A stretch of 64,000 bases of DNA. It comes from Lolium rigidum. Its lineage: Eukaryota > Streptophyta > Magnoliopsida > Poales > Poaceae. The position numbers and the translations under genes were made by a program. Under the pieces are notes generated by a model that worked only from the letters and a program-made list of their open reading frames with translations, made no database searches and was not told the DNA's origin. This document shows positions 47,938 through 60,467 of this stretch, in pieces. Within the stretch, counting starts at the first letter, position 1, and each line of letters starts with the position of its first letter. Location: contig NC_061508.1 of assembly GCF_022539505.1 (NCBI RefSeq), positions 60,370,033 to 60,434,032 on the forward strand. Reading direction: 5' to 3'.

Positions 47938-50900
47938 ATATTAACAATCTCTATATGTATGGGCCCTGAACTACATATGCCTTGCTCTGATGTAGGGAAG
48001 GTTCCACGGAGTGAGAGAACGACCACCAAATTAATTCATAAGCAGGAAAGAAAGTGTTTGTGTATGCCCAGAAGCAAGTGACATGAACAGTAGAATCCGC
48101 AGAAATGCATGAGCTAATATATGTAAATAACAGAAAACCTCCGGCATGACACTATTCTGTTGGCAATGAAGCGAAGTGACATGAACACAAGTATCTCGAC
48201 AAATGCATGAGCTAATATAAATGAAATAACAGAAAACCTCCAACCTCCAGCATGACACATGTTGGCAATGACTCCGAATGTAAGGATGATAAAATGTATA
48301 CTTGCTGCCTTGAGTAAGGTCCTCACTTACACAGAGAAGAATGACAGTAAAGACTTGATATGATATCTCACTATGTTTGTTTCTATGTTTCCTCTTTGTT
48401 TATATAGGATTTCCAGTGTCACCAGCGGATTTTAGACTAAAATATTCGTAACCATGCATCTAAACTTTGCAAGAGGTTAGTTACCAATTGTTGCCTTGCA
48501 TATGATAGAAGATGCAATTGGAGAAGGTCCAGCCAGTCGATCACCTTCGCACATACCGGGTGGTATGTCTTGTAATTTGACTGATTCAAAGTTTTTTTTC
48601 CAGTATCATTGAACATGATACATGATGCAGATTATGCTAATGTATGTAGTTGTATCTGCTTCAAGTGCAAATAAGACAGCTTCAACTATTGGGCATTCCA
48701 AAGATGGTGCTAATATAGCTGAAGTCCATGGCTTATGGATTGTGCTTGTCAAGAGAACAATACACCAAAGGGATTAGAATGGGGATTTCACTCGGCAAGA
48801 ATGACAAATGAGATAAATCGATGTAGCCATAAAAAATTGGCCCTCTATGCATGAACATGTAAAACAGAGCAGAAATAAATACTATGCATCCAACTCCTAA
48901 GCAAACATACTGCACCAAGTGATACTGCACCAAATGATAGAAATGGGAAAACATCTATTAATTACTGAGAAAATACAAAAAATTGATATAACTCATCTAG
49001 AAATTCGTGGAGACTTTATTCATAAATGCATGACTTTATCCATAAATGGATACTCCGCACATCGCACCTTATTAGGAGAACTGTAGCTAAGTTCAAATAT
49101 TTTCATGCTAAACCACAATAAAATAATGCTGAGCATTAACTTGTCAAGCTCAACAGTTAGGTCATCCACCAATATAGGTGGTTTCAGTCTCCAGCTGCAA
49201 GAGTTCCTGAACTTCACAAAATCCTCAGGTAGCTCCTCGCTTCCTCTCAAATTGTCAGGGCTCTGACCAGTAACATAGAACTTTTTCATTGAAATGATAC
49301 CATAATCAGTTTAAACGTATCCCACAACACCATTCTTACATAATCATATAACATAGCATGAAAAGATCTTTCCAAGGTGATCGGGTGCCCCAAACAACCT
49401 ACTGGTCATCATTTGGAAGACCTATGGAAAGTACTTAAAGCAATTGAGAGGTCGGTAGAAGTAAGATGAAATACTCAAATTAGTAAATTAGGAAGAAAAT
49501 TGCCACTTGACTGAGTTGAGAAACGCAATGGTCCGATGCATATCCATGTACATGTGCTGTTGTGTACTTGTGCACTTATTGCTGAAAACAGAAAACTATT
49601 TCCAAGGAGAGCAAGGCAAAATAAATTCACATTAATCCATAATTACTACCCCATCCATCCCACGAAAAACTTCTCAACGTTTTCTAAATACGGATGTATC
49701 TACACACTAAAACATGCCTAGATACAACCGTATCTAGGCAAACTTGAGAAGCGTTTTTTTTTTGGAACGGAGAGAGTACTACTTTATCGATGTGCTGATT
49801 AGGAAGCACATGTGTGTACGATTGTGTAGTACTGTAGTTAGCAAGAAAAGGAGTACAATAATGGATGAACTATATTGACATACAATCTCAATATAGTAGG
49901 TAGATGTTTTAGCTAATGAATTGCCAAAGTTAAAAAAAACTTGAAACCAATCACCATAGATATTTCAACAAATATAGAAATACCAATAAAAAAACTCATG
50001 ATAGAACAGTCTATGAAAGAAAATAATGTGGGCTCAGCTTGGGAAAAATAATATGAACTTACAATTGAAGTCATGTGCGACCCCCTACAAAATATTACAG
50101 TATAAATTTTGAGATAGCATAAAATGAGAACTCCATGCAAGAAGCAAAAGTAACATCATGCCAAAGAAGACCAAGTATTCTCAAGTGAAGGAGATGTCAG
50201 TAACAGGTGTGGTTTCAGTTGGTTGCTCTGTTTTACATGTACTGTAGGCTTGCAAGTAATGATGCAGTGTCCTACATTGTGCCATAATTTTAATTAGATC
50301 AATCAACATGGAGTGAAGCCAACAACTGATGCTAATTTAATAGCTCTTCCCAATGTTCAAAAATAAAAAATAAATATTACTACCTGTGAGTGGGAAAATC
50401 AGAATTTCTGAGCGGAGCTTAATGTTTGCAGAGCAAGACAAAGAAGTAATCTTATGTGAAAGATACGAATACTTCCTAGCATGCCTTCTTTCCAGGCTGG
50501 TCTGACTAACAACTATGCTAATGTAGTATCAACCCAAAAAATGTCCCATTGTTCATCTCTCTGCAAATAACAAAACAGAATATAACAATCCAACGATCAA
50601 TGATGCCAGAGCTTGAGCAAAGGTAAATCATAGTTCTTTCGTGGATCAATTGAAAGTTGGAAACTCATTCTTGAATACTGAATTACAGCAAGCATTGAAC
50701 TTGTAATAACCACCCAACTAAGTATCGATTATAAACCATTTGTTCTCAAATGAAAAGTTTGCCTCTACTTGTAAGGAAGCCAATTATTATCTCTCTATCT
50801 CCAACCTAATGTTGCATGAATAGGCTATCCAAATAGTAAGACATGAACGATAATGTTGTAGTACAACTTTGAGTGACTACAGATCACCGAACAACTTACT

Positions 50901-52946
50901 TACTTTTGTTGGGCCATTCAAACGGAAATAACATAACGATGTGGCACGCCCTAATTTTGCAGTACTTGAAGATATCTATCTTAAAAGAGGGACTAATCAG
51001 AGTATTTGGAGGAGATTAGTGTCACAGTTTTGGAGAGCCTTCATACTGGTGACTCCTGAAGGTGCCTCCATCTAATCATTAGTGTATTTCCACATGAGCT
51101 CCAGCACCTAAATGTAGAGAAAAACGATCACCAGCAATAATAACATCACCCAGGCTGAGTAGACATCTCATTTGATGAAACTGCCATCTCCAGTAGCTTA
51201 GGAATAATGAATAAACTCGAGTAGAAGTACTTTATGACAAAATAAGATGAAAACTAAGAATCGAAAGCAGGTAAAAAACAGAAAAGAAAGAGGGAGGGCC
51301 ATGTGTATTTTGCAGAAAAGTTACACCCATTTAGTCACCTCATCTGTACCTTCTAGTTGTAGTCAAAAGAAAAAAACTACAATTTTTTTATATATGCACA
51401 ACACGGGAACTTTATACACACTTATATAATATCAAAGTAGGATGTGCCCATGCTAAGAACTGGAGAAAAAAATAAGCATCAAGTCAAACAAAGACAGCCT
51501 GAATTTTCTTCTGAGCAGATTTGTAGTACACAGAACAGGGCTGATTAATTCCATTGAACTGTAGCGGTGGAACTACTGGTAAGAGAAAAAGGACAATCAA
51601 GTCTAAAGATAGCATGTACCTATTTTTTCAGAAGATTTGCAGTACCCACAAAGAATTGCAAGCGTCAAGTTGTTTGATTGATTTATCGACTTGCACAATA
51701 AATAATCATTACTGTCACAACACCAAACGGTGACAAACATATACTATTATTAAGCACAGAACAAAAGGATGCATTTCTCCAAATTCAAAATAACTAAATT
51801 TATGCTCCCTAAATTGTGTGGAAGATCTTATAGCCATATATTGTTCTCATGTCTTAAACTGCTCTGTATAGAGAGTAATATGATATAAGGTGGGTTAACT
51901 GTAAGTCCATTCATAAGTGTAACTAAGTAGATTAACCATCTAAACCATTAACAAAGTACGTTGTGGTCAAAAAATAATGAAATCTAATTCATATAGGTGT
52001 TGCTTTGTTTCTTGGTCCCTATACTCACAAATGTGTGCAACGCACAAAATCTTTGCAAAAAGGATGTTTGCCATGATACTTGATCGGCGACCTGAATATA
52101 ATATCTTTCAGTACATATATCAAAATATTCAAGCAGGAGTCGAAAAGAGAATATATAGAATACATAAAGCAGAAGAACATGTTGGTGTAGGCTGAAGAAA
52201 GAGGAATGCAGAGTATGTTGAGAAGAAAACAGACAGAAGAGAGAAAAACATTGAGATGCACAGTTGCTAAAGGGAGAAATGGGGAAGACTTTTGAGTAAA
52301 TTTACAATCACATGTTCTTCTGCTTTAGTTGAGTAAACATTGAGATGCACAGTTACAATCACATGAGAAAGTGTTTTAAGGGGTGGAGTGCAAATGTGAA
52401 TGCAGAGATTAAGAGAACAAAGGAAGAACTGTTTTGACATATAATAATGCAAAAATTAGAAACGTGTTCTAGTTGCTAATCCGTGAAAGTACTGATTTTA
52501 CATAGTATTATCTTCCAAAGGAAATTAAGAAAATCCACTTAATCATGTACATATGTATCACTAAATATGGTAAAAAGATTAGTAGATGGAGAACTTATAG
52601 GCAGTATTACCTCCCAAAGGAAATTGAGAAAATCTACTTAGCAGCACTCAAAAAATAATCTACTTAGCCATGTACATATATATCACTGGAGATGGTAAAA
52701 GGATTAGTAGTTGGAAAGCTTATACGCGGGGAAAATGAAAAATAAGTATAGATAGATTAGATAAATTAGAACCATATTGGTCGCTAATAATCTGATGTTC
52801 CCAGTGCGTTTTCCTTGGGTAAAAAATCCTATGCATACAAATTATCCATCATTTTTTATATAGTGTTCTTATAGGAACCGCCGAATTTGTCAAACATGTA
52901 TAACTAATTCAATAACTCAAGATGGATCAGACCAAAGAGTTTACAC
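47938..52946. other. Intergenic DNA, no gene recognised
   Basis: AT-rich with many short open frames, none protein-like enough to call. A direct repeat lies at about 48070-48145 and 48176-48255 (shared AATGCATGAGCTAATATA). Another of about 110 bp lies at 52503-52610 and 52611-52725 (shared TCTACTTAG/CCACTTAA, CATGTACATAT). A minus-strand frame at 49289-49020 (SPDNLRGSEELPEDFVKFRN) is coding-like but unrecognised. Confidence 0.6.
49649..49776. mobile_element. Stowaway/Tc1-mariner MITE, 128 bp
   Basis: Inverted ends: ACCCCATCCATCCCACGAAAAAC on the left pairs imperfectly with the GTTTTTTTTTTGGAACGGAGAGAG type right end, and both arms share the CTTCTCAA word and its complement. TA lies on each side (49647-49648, 49777-49778), as for Stowaway insertions. 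Confidence 0.75.
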
Positions 52947-53611
52947 CTGGTCTGCACTGAAGTAATAGGTTGCTCTTGTAAAATCACGATTTGCATCAAA
53001 TTTGAGGCCCATGCGACAATTATGCTCCACCTCCAAAATGCGTCCCTTGAAAGAACATAATGCAGAGGGTTCATTATAAACTCCTGTAGGGTAGGCAACT
53101 GAGAAAAATAAGAGGCATGCAATGATAATCAAACACGAGGTAGAGGCTATGTAGCAAATATAATCAAAGGACCAGATCGGAGGAAAACCTGACCGGAACT
53201 TCACCAGGGGAATCGCCTAATAAGCTGGTACATTGTGCTGAACTGCATTACCTTAATTGATCCGGTGACAACGGCGGCGCTGGCAACATCTGCAACACCA
53301 TGGTTTGTAATCTCGGAGAGGCTCATGACAAATGCAGGCTGAATCAGCGACATGGACATGAGTTGGATCGAGGCGGCATGATTGGAGCCCACCGCCAACC
53401 AGATGCAGCTCAAGGACAACCTCATCACTTCTAGGGACAGACCACGTGCTCAGACCAGCGCGACGGCCTCAGAAGAACCCAACAGGCAAACTCGATCCCA
53501 GCCTTGAAAAACGGTGTTGCTGGATTGGTAAACCCAAAATCCGGTGAATCCACATCAGAATCGAAGAAGAAGCGCCCCACGCCTCCACCAACGTTCATCC
53601 TCGGCCGCCAT
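52947..53611 (-). pseudogene. Possible multi-exon gene remnant, unknown family
   Basis: On the minus strand, an exon-like segment 53083-52947 is bounded by acceptor CCCTACAG and donor CAG|GTGTAA, and encodes NEPSALCSFKGRILEVEHNC then KFDANRDFTRATYYFSADQ in one frame. Upstream, a segment ending at 53252 with donor AAG|GTAATG encodes NHAASIQLMSMSLIQPAF, and further up an ATG near 53611 starts MNVGGGVGRFFFDSDVDSPD. The three frames do not join without a stop, so this is a decayed gene or a wrong model. The alternation of charged and aromatic residues suggests a beta-barrel, but I do not recognise it. Confidence 0.3.
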
Positions 53612-54154
53612 GGATAAGAGAGAGCAGAGAAAGAAGAACGAAGAAGAAGAGTTTTCAAAAGAAAAAACAGAACACAAGATAACACAATCCATAAGAAAAA
53701 GATCCACTGCACGCTGCGCAGCCCTCGTTCAGAGTGGCACGCTGGCAGCGAGAGAGCACCAAAGGAAAACCAGGGGGCGAACCGCCTTCTGTGCAACGAA
53801 TTCGTCGCCCGCTAGGCAGCATCCCCTCGCGCCGGTCATGAGGCAAATCCATCCATCCGCCGCTCGACTTCCCAGATCCGTCGATCTTGAGCGGTTGAAT
53901 TGGCATCCAGGCATCCTCCTCTCTGCTCCTATAGCGCGTCATCGTCGCCCGGAGCAGCGCGCGAACGCCGGCCAGGAGCAGCGCGCGAACGCCGGCCAGC
54001 ACAAAGCGATTGGGTAGGCAAGAGATCAAGCAGGGGGATGCCGGTGGAATTTGGTGGAGAGGACGGTGAGGGTCGATGGAGAAGGCACGCGTCGAGCCAT
54101 GCGTGAAACTTGTCATCGGCGCCGCTTTGACCATCGACAGCGCACAAATAGAAC

Positions 54155-54636
54155 GGACAGAGCTTCAGTGACTTCATGATTTCAAGTCTCACCGTGACTT
54201 GGTGGTAGCATCCACCATTTATCTTAGATCCAACACTCCAGATTGTCTCTCACTTCGAACTAAAAAACTAAAAGTATTCAAAAAAAATTGAAAATTTTGC
54301 AGTAAATTGCAAATGCCTTGTTTTGAAACCTGGGAAAATTTCATCCCATTCGGATAACTAACTTGTGATTAAATATATTTTTACGTTTTCGAGCACCGAG
54401 TGTAAACTAAATACCTATTTAATCACAAACCTTTGAGTCAAATGAAATGAAACTTCACCAGAATACAAATCAAAACATGCAGGATTTACTAGAATTTTTT
54501 CAAAATTTTCCAAGCATTTTTATATATTTAGTTTAAATTCTAAGTTAATCAGGTACGTTGGATGAGAGATGGATGGTGGATGTTGTCACCAAGTCACGGT
54601 GAGACTTGAAAGCATCAAGTCACCGAAGCTCTATCC
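54155..54636. mobile_element. Mutator-type MITE, 482 bp
   Basis: Inverted ends of about 75 bp start GGA(C/T)AGAGCTTC(A/G)GTGACTT and share TCAAGTCTCACCGTGACTTG. Flanking direct repeats AAATAGAAC (54146-54154) and GAATAGAAC (54637-54645) match at 8 of 9 positions. This fits a Mutator-type element, or an 8-bp hAT-type duplication. The AT-rich middle has no gene. Confidence 0.85.
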
Positions 54637-54645
54637 GAATAGAAC

Positions 54646-56694
54646 TGGCCTAGCACTTCCCGAAAAGCCTGGCAGCTACGGCCACACAAACATCCCGTCT
54701 CCAAACACCAACAGGGAAAGTAGGCCCTAAAATTGTAGAGAGCACCGAAATCGTACACAACGAAAACTGACGGATGGAGGTTGTCACCGCTTTAAACCTC
54801 AACTAAGCTCAAAATTCTATCAAAAATCGAAGCAGTTCAGGTTTAATATAATATATAAGTTATTGTGTCTAGCTCTGGCTCATTGAACATGGGCATGTTT
54901 TCCTTATATAGTTGTGTGTGCCAGCGTGATAACTTGCACAATATCTATTTTCCTACACTCCCATTTCATTGAAGCCACTTTATTTTGTTATGGTAATTAA
55001 GGATGATTTTTTCCAGTCACACGGATCGACGCATCAATATTTCATGAGCACATGGACTCCTCAAACTATAACATATTCTCTTTGATATACATATATGCCC
55101 CTCTTAGGATTGCATGTTCAACATTATAGCAGGTAATAACACACTTATGCAGATAAATACCAAACATATATATGATAAGGCAATAAAGATTCAGTACTAA
55201 AATTATGTCAGCTTGGCCCAAGTATCAAGCATTACACATATACTACCTCTGTCCATTTTTAGATGTCAAAAATTTGTCTAAATTCAAATGTATCTAGACA
55301 TTTTTTAGACATAGATACATTTAAATTCAGATGAACCACTGGACATCTATTAATGGACTGAGGGAGCAGATAGTCCCTGCTCTCAAAACAATGCCTTCAA
55401 CAAGATCATTGACAGGCACAACCAGTTAAGGCCAGACCTTGGATTTTCATCCTGAAAGGTAAGGCTTTGAATTTCACCTGTGTTGCCGCCCCCACTTGCA
55501 TATTGCTGTTGTGAAACTCAGAACATCAAGCAAGCCCCTCAACAATACATAGACTCCAACATCCATTGCTAGTCCTTCAATCCGGCCTTTGAATGATATT
55601 CCCCGCCTCTGATTTCACCATGTACTAGAATGTCATCTGATGGCAACATAGAACAGGCGACAACCAAGATCACAGGCCGCCGACCATCCCAGGCCGGCCG
55701 AGGCAACGCGGCGAGACACCTTGCAACCGGCGACAACCAAGATCACAGAGATGGAAAGGAGAAGACCGACCTAGGGTTTACACCCATCTGGTCCGTCCCA
55801 CCTCGCACCTCCATCGCCAGCGGCCGCTACCACCATCACCAGGACGATGCCCAGACCGGCGCCCAGGTCGCCGTCCGCCGCGCCGCTGATGCCCTAGGCG
55901 CACCGCCGCTCACGCCGCCGCACATCGAGCAGCCAGCACGCCGTGGTGCCCGACGAGCGCACCGCACCCAAACCGGGGAGGATCCTTCCCGCACCGATCC
56001 ACCACGCTAGGGGACGAGTAGGCCCCGCCGCCGCCGACAACGACCTCATTCATATAAGATTTCCTCGAGAAAAATGGCATTTGACTTTAGTATATGTATT
56101 CTCAGATATCGTGTAGTGTCAAACATGGATGCATAGTGGGTACCAACTACTAGTGCATATGTGTACAGAGGTCACGAATGATGGCGCGTATTACATGTCT
56201 AATAGACGCAACAGACACATACAACTGTACCATGTTAATCATCGTGCTTTATGTTTGATATGCTTTGCAAAAATATCACCGACGAAAATTGAGCTAACCT
56301 GCTTCACACGAACTGAGGGATCATGCATCATGTGTAGGCTGAATAACGATCGTGCGTCCCATGAACGTAACTAAGAACCAGAGGCAGACTTGGATGCATA
56401 GTGCATACTTCGTGTACCAACTGCAAGATGCCACGATGCAATTCTATCACAATGTCACAATTGCGTGCCAGCAACTGAGCTAGCTAGCTGGCTAGTTAAC
56501 CACCGTAGTACGCCGACGATCAAAGGTCACATATAAAATCAACAACGGAAAGCCTAACTACCTAACATTGATTGAATAGGATAGTAATATTCTTCATAAT
56601 TAGTTTGCTACAAAACCCCTAGCCATATCGATTATCATGCTGTCAGCTGCCTCCTCATCTAGCTAGAGCCTAGAGCTAGCAAAGCCAGCCAACT
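54646..56694. other. Intergenic DNA upstream of the GT47 gene
   Basis: No gene recognised. A GC-rich stretch at 55660-56030 has an open frame with low-complexity Arg/Pro/His content and is not called. A TATA-like CATATAAAAT at about 56530 could serve the downstream gene. One small MITE is at 55243-55366. Confidence 0.5.
55243..55366. mobile_element. Stowaway-like MITE, 124 bp
   Basis: The left end CTACCTCTGTCCATTTTTAG and the right end (complement CTCCCTCAGTCCATTAATAG) pair well, and AGATGTC occurs in both arms. TA precedes the left end; the right-hand TA is not preserved. Confidence 0.75.
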
Positions 56695-58304
56695 ATGGAA
56701 GCTGGCTACCCTAGGTACCTCCTCTACGGCCTCCTCATCCTGGGGTCATGGCTCGTCTCCTTCAGCCTCCACTTCCAGTTCGTTCACATCTACCTCTTGT
56801 CCTCTGAACCCCGCTCAGGACCGGCGCTCGTCGTCCTCCGGCCCTCGGTTCCCATGGCGCTCGACGCCACCCTCCCTCCAGCTCCCTCTGCCATCGGGGC
56901 CGATGAGGATGGCCGTCCTTCGTCTGTGGCATCGTCGTCGGCGTCGTGCGAGGGGAGGTACGTGTACATGCTAGATGTGCCTTCCCGGTTCGATGTTCTC
57001 AGCGGCTGCGTCGAGGGCGCGCCGGCGTTTCAAGACGAGTACAGCATGTGCTCCCTCTTGGTCAATGCTGGCATGGGCCCCGTGCTCCCTCCCGCCACCG
57101 GCGACGGCAGTGACGGTGACACCGGCGTCATCCCCAACATCGGATGGTAAGCTCGTTGATCATCAACTGACAGTGTATACTCCATTAATCGATGGGGCTT
57201 GGCTTCATATATTATCAGCATTCAGCACGCATCTGAGAATGCGCACGTCGTTGCAGGTACAACACGTACCAGTACGCCCTGGAGGTGATCGTCCACAACC
57301 GGATGCGGCGGTACGAGTGCCTCACCGACGACCCGGCGGCAGCCACGGCGGTGTACGTGCCCTACTACCCAGCGCTGGAGCTCCAAGAGCACATCTGCGA
57401 CCTCAATTACACGGTGCGCAGCGGTCCCTCCTCCGAGTTCCTCCGGTGGTTGTCGTCGCGGCCGCAGTGGGCGGCCTTCGGGGGCCGCGACCACTTCATG
57501 GTCGCCGCCAAGACCAGCTGGATGTTCCGCAAGGACGCCACTGGGACGTGTGGCAACGACTTTCTCGAGCACCCCGAGTCCGGCAACATGACGGTGCTGA
57601 CCTACGAGTCCAACATCTGGGAGCCGCGCAACAGGGAATTCGCCGTGCCGTACCCAAGCTACTTCCACCCCAAGTCGGCCGGCGAGGCGGCCGCGTGGCA
57701 GGACCGCGCCCGCGCTGCGGAACGGCCGTGGCTCTTTGCCTTCACCGGCGCGAGGCGCGCCAACGGGACGCTGGTCATCCGCGACCGCATCATGGATTGC
57801 TGCGCGTCATCGAGCCGGTGCCGGCTTGTTGACTGCAGCCACGGCATACAGGGCAGCAAGACCTGCCAGTCGCCGCGGACGGTTGTCTCCGCCTTCGCCA
57901 CCTCCCGCTTCTGCCTGCAACCGAGAGGCGACTCCTTCATGCGCCGCTCCTCGGTGGATGCTATAATGGCCGGGTGCATCCCCGTCTTCTTCCACGAGGG
58001 ATCCACCTTCCAGAAGCAGTACAGGTGGCACCACCCGGACCCGGACGGCAGCGACCGCCGGTACTCGGTGGTCATCGACGCCGACGAAATCCTGGACGGC
58101 AAGGTGGACATCGAGGAGGTGCTGGCTAGTTACACCGAGGAGGAGGTGGCCGCCATGAGGGAAGAGGTCATCAAGATGATCCCGAGGTTCCTGTACGAGG
58201 ACCCCAGGTCGAGGTTCCAGGGGGACATGCGGGATGCGTTCGACATCTCCTTGGATGCGGTAATGGGGAGAGTGAGGAGGATCAAGAACGGCGAGGATTT
58301 ATGA
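56695..58304 (+). CDS. GT47 exostosin-family protein, xyloglucan galactosyltransferase-like
   Basis: Two exons, 56695-57146 and 57257-58304, joined through a Trp codon (TG|G) with a GT-AG intron of 110 bp (donor GGATG|GTAAGC, acceptor TTGCAG|GTAC). The product is 499 residues. Residues 8-34 form a single hydrophobic anchor after a short N-terminus, the type II arrangement of Golgi glycosyltransferases. The exostosin domain covers about 88-450, with EGRYVYMLDVPSRFD at the start and DAIMAGCIPVFFHE near the end, and sequons NYT, NMT and NGT. The family (MUR3/KATAMARI1, XLT2) adds galactose to xyloglucan side chains or related sugars to wall glycans; the exact acceptor cannot be read from sequence. 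The frame is undamaged. Confidence 0.9.
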
Positions 58305-58765
58305 TACGGAGTAGTAGTTTTTTTTAGTGGTATATAAAGCAACGCTGTATACCGAGTAATTCTCATTTTTCTGATAATTAACTTAATTCATTCTCAATAA
58401 TGTGACGTCATCAAATCTCAAATACAATCCATGTTAAAACTCACGAGTAAGCACATGTCAAATAAAATCCAACAGTTTGGAGTATTTTTTTTTCCTAAGT
58501 TACAACTCACAAGTCACAACTTATGTGCAAGTAGTAAAATCTCAATTATAAGTTTATAACCAATGTTGTAACTCATGCTATGAGGCAATCCAAAAGTCTG
58601 CGATTTTTTTTCAAAATAATACAAATTATTTATTAATTTACGGAAATATTATGCGTTTTCAAACAATTTCATTTTTGTGACTTAGTCAGTTTTCTAGCCG
58701 CCGATCGGCCTACTGTCCGCCGACCAGGCCGTCGACAGAGCTGCGACAGGGCTTATTGGTCACTA
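58305..58765. other. Downstream DNA of the GT47 gene
   Basis: AT-rich 3' flank with AATAA-like words (for example near 58396) and no gene. It ends where GGGGCGCGTTTGGTTGCC begins. Confidence 0.5.
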
Positions 58766-60467
58766 GGGGCGCGTTTGGTTGCCTGGGCCGAATTCTTGCA
58801 TGTTTGCGCCAACGAGATGGAGGCATTGCGCGTCGCGAACGGGCCATGGGCCACTTTTGGCAGGTCGTTTGGTGGCCTATGCGGTCTTTTGCGTGCCGGA
58901 GAAAGAACTCATACCCCATCGTTTGGTTGCCCGTTTCCAGCCCATTCTTCCCAGGTCGTGCAACCCATAGCCTGTTTTGTTGTAGATAGCTCAGTGCTGT
59001 GGTAACCCCTTCACTTAGAGTGGTGAGGTTACCCAGTATTGAATAACAACACACATCAGATTCAGTTGATCAGAAAAGATACTGGTAATACACAACAACT
59101 AGTACTTAGTGGGCGATGCATCACGAATGAAGCAACTATTTCGTGATGCATCACAGGTTCGTCACGAGGGGTTAGTATATACCACCTGGAACAAGTTCAT
59201 CATTACAAACCGGGGATCATGTTGTAGCAAGTTCTAGCTAATGGAGGGATACAAGATCACCTCCCAAAATCAGCGGATCATGAGAAGGAAGCAGAAGCAC
59301 TAAGCAGGAAACTGGTTGCGGAGCCAGGTCCTAAGCCAGCTCCTCCTCTCCAGTGGCTGCATCTTACAGTAGAAGGCATACTCGGCTTCATTGTCTGCAA
59401 TGAAGTCGATAGTCCTGACCAGCAAGTTAGGCTGGAACAGCTGCGCCTTGTAGACGAACCGGAGAGTGGAGATCGTCTTCATCTGAGCGTAGTTGGTGAT
59501 CGGGGTGCCGATGTATTGACGATGCTTCGGGTACCGCTGCAATCGACAAGGAACACCTGTTAGTGAAGACAACATTGACATGTATATAAGGAGCTCAATG
59601 AGGATTCGTACCAGGATGTACTTGTCTGCCGCCCCTTCATCACGGCCGTAGAAGCAGCAACCATCTTCGCTCCAGTTCAGAATGCGATCGGATTTCATCT
59701 TCATGATGACGCTCCACTTCGTCCTCCAGTTTCTGATGTGGTTGTACAGCTGAAGAGTGGTGACATGTACGCCGGCGAATGCAAGAACATCCGCAGCTAC
59801 CTTCTTCATCTGCTGCTCATTGAATCCCATGTTGAAGCAGACGCCGCTACGGACCAGCTGAACCAACCGGTAAACTCTGATAGTTCAGGTTTCCAAACCA
59901 TGGCTGGTTTGCTTGCTATCAGAGATGGTTGAGCATTCACAGTTGGCGCAGACAGATCAGGGGAGCCCAAATGTATGATCGCCTACATAACAAACACTAG
60001 CAGATCAATGAACTACCACATGGACATCCTTAAGCACTAGCACATCTATGAACTACCAGTACCACATCAAAGAACAACGAGGTAGGTAAGATCGGTCTTA
60101 CAGTCAAAGGAGCCACACGCAGCACCGAGGTAGGGGAAGCAAGGGACCCTAGCGAAGACGCAGGCAGCACCACCATCCCAGTGGAAGATGCAGGTAGCAC
60201 CACCGTTCCTGTCATAGAGTCAGATGGAACATGGAAAACCTCCACAACGTCCACCGGCGACGAAGGAATGTCCTACAATAGATTCGTTCAGACCCCGGTT
60301 ATGTACCCAAAAGATCTAGATCTAAGGCTAGGGTTTGTGGAAGCTTACCACAACCGAAGTTATCGACGCAGACGAAGAAGACGACCATCCTCCGCGGCCA
60401 GTAGCCGCCGCCACAGCCGCCGTCGCCGCCGCAAGCCTCGCCGACCGTGCGGGTGAGGTAGAGCCGG
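58766..60467. mobile_element. Possible PIF/Harbinger or hAT element, one end seen
   Basis: GGGGCGCGTTTGGTTGCC at 58766 is the kind of terminal sequence seen in grass DNA transposons. Related words (GGTCGTTTGGTGGCC, CATCGTTTGGTTGCCCG) recur to 58935. The interval also holds a Myb/SANT-like gene. No matching right end is found before the copia LTR at 60468, which may have split the element. Superfamily is uncertain. Confidence 0.4.
59300..60400 (-). pseudogene. Myb/SANT-like (Harbinger ORF1 or L10-interacting type)
   Basis: The clear part is 59866-59300. LVRSGVCFNMGFNEQQMKKV, ADVLAFAGVHVTTLQLYNHI and RNWRTKWSVIMKMKSDRIL form a Myb/SANT-like domain (PF12776 type), then DKYIL. A GT-AG intron of 75 bp lies at 59537-59611 (GTACGAATCC...GATTGCAG) and is also open in frame. 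The tail RYPKHRQYIGTPITNYAQM fits the family. Upstream, MVWKPELSEF (ATG at about 59901) is the usual family start but is one base out of frame with the next segment. More 5' exons may lie at 60254-60080 and near 60390 (donor TGTG|GTAAGC). Such proteins accompany PIF/Harbinger transposases and also occur as host genes. Confidence 0.6.

Noticed and set aside
48070..48260. Direct repeat as transposon ends
   Set aside because: The copies are in the same orientation, have no terminal motif or target duplication, and look like a local duplication.
53544..54017. 157-codon plus-strand Arg/Lys/Glu-rich frame
   Set aside because: Low complexity, no domain, overlaps exon-like sequence on the other strand; a duplicated GAGCAGCGCGCGAACGCC unit inflates it.
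55630..56010. 126-codon plus-strand frame
   Set aside because: Biased composition (Arg, Pro, His, Gln) in GC-rich DNA, no recognisable motif.
56975..57832. 285-codon plus-strand frame
   Set aside because: Out-of-frame shadow of the GT47 gene, reading through its intron; the GT47 frame explains the sequence.
57222..58111. Minus-strand frames opposite the GT47 exon 2
   Set aside because: Antisense shadows of a GC-rich coding exon.
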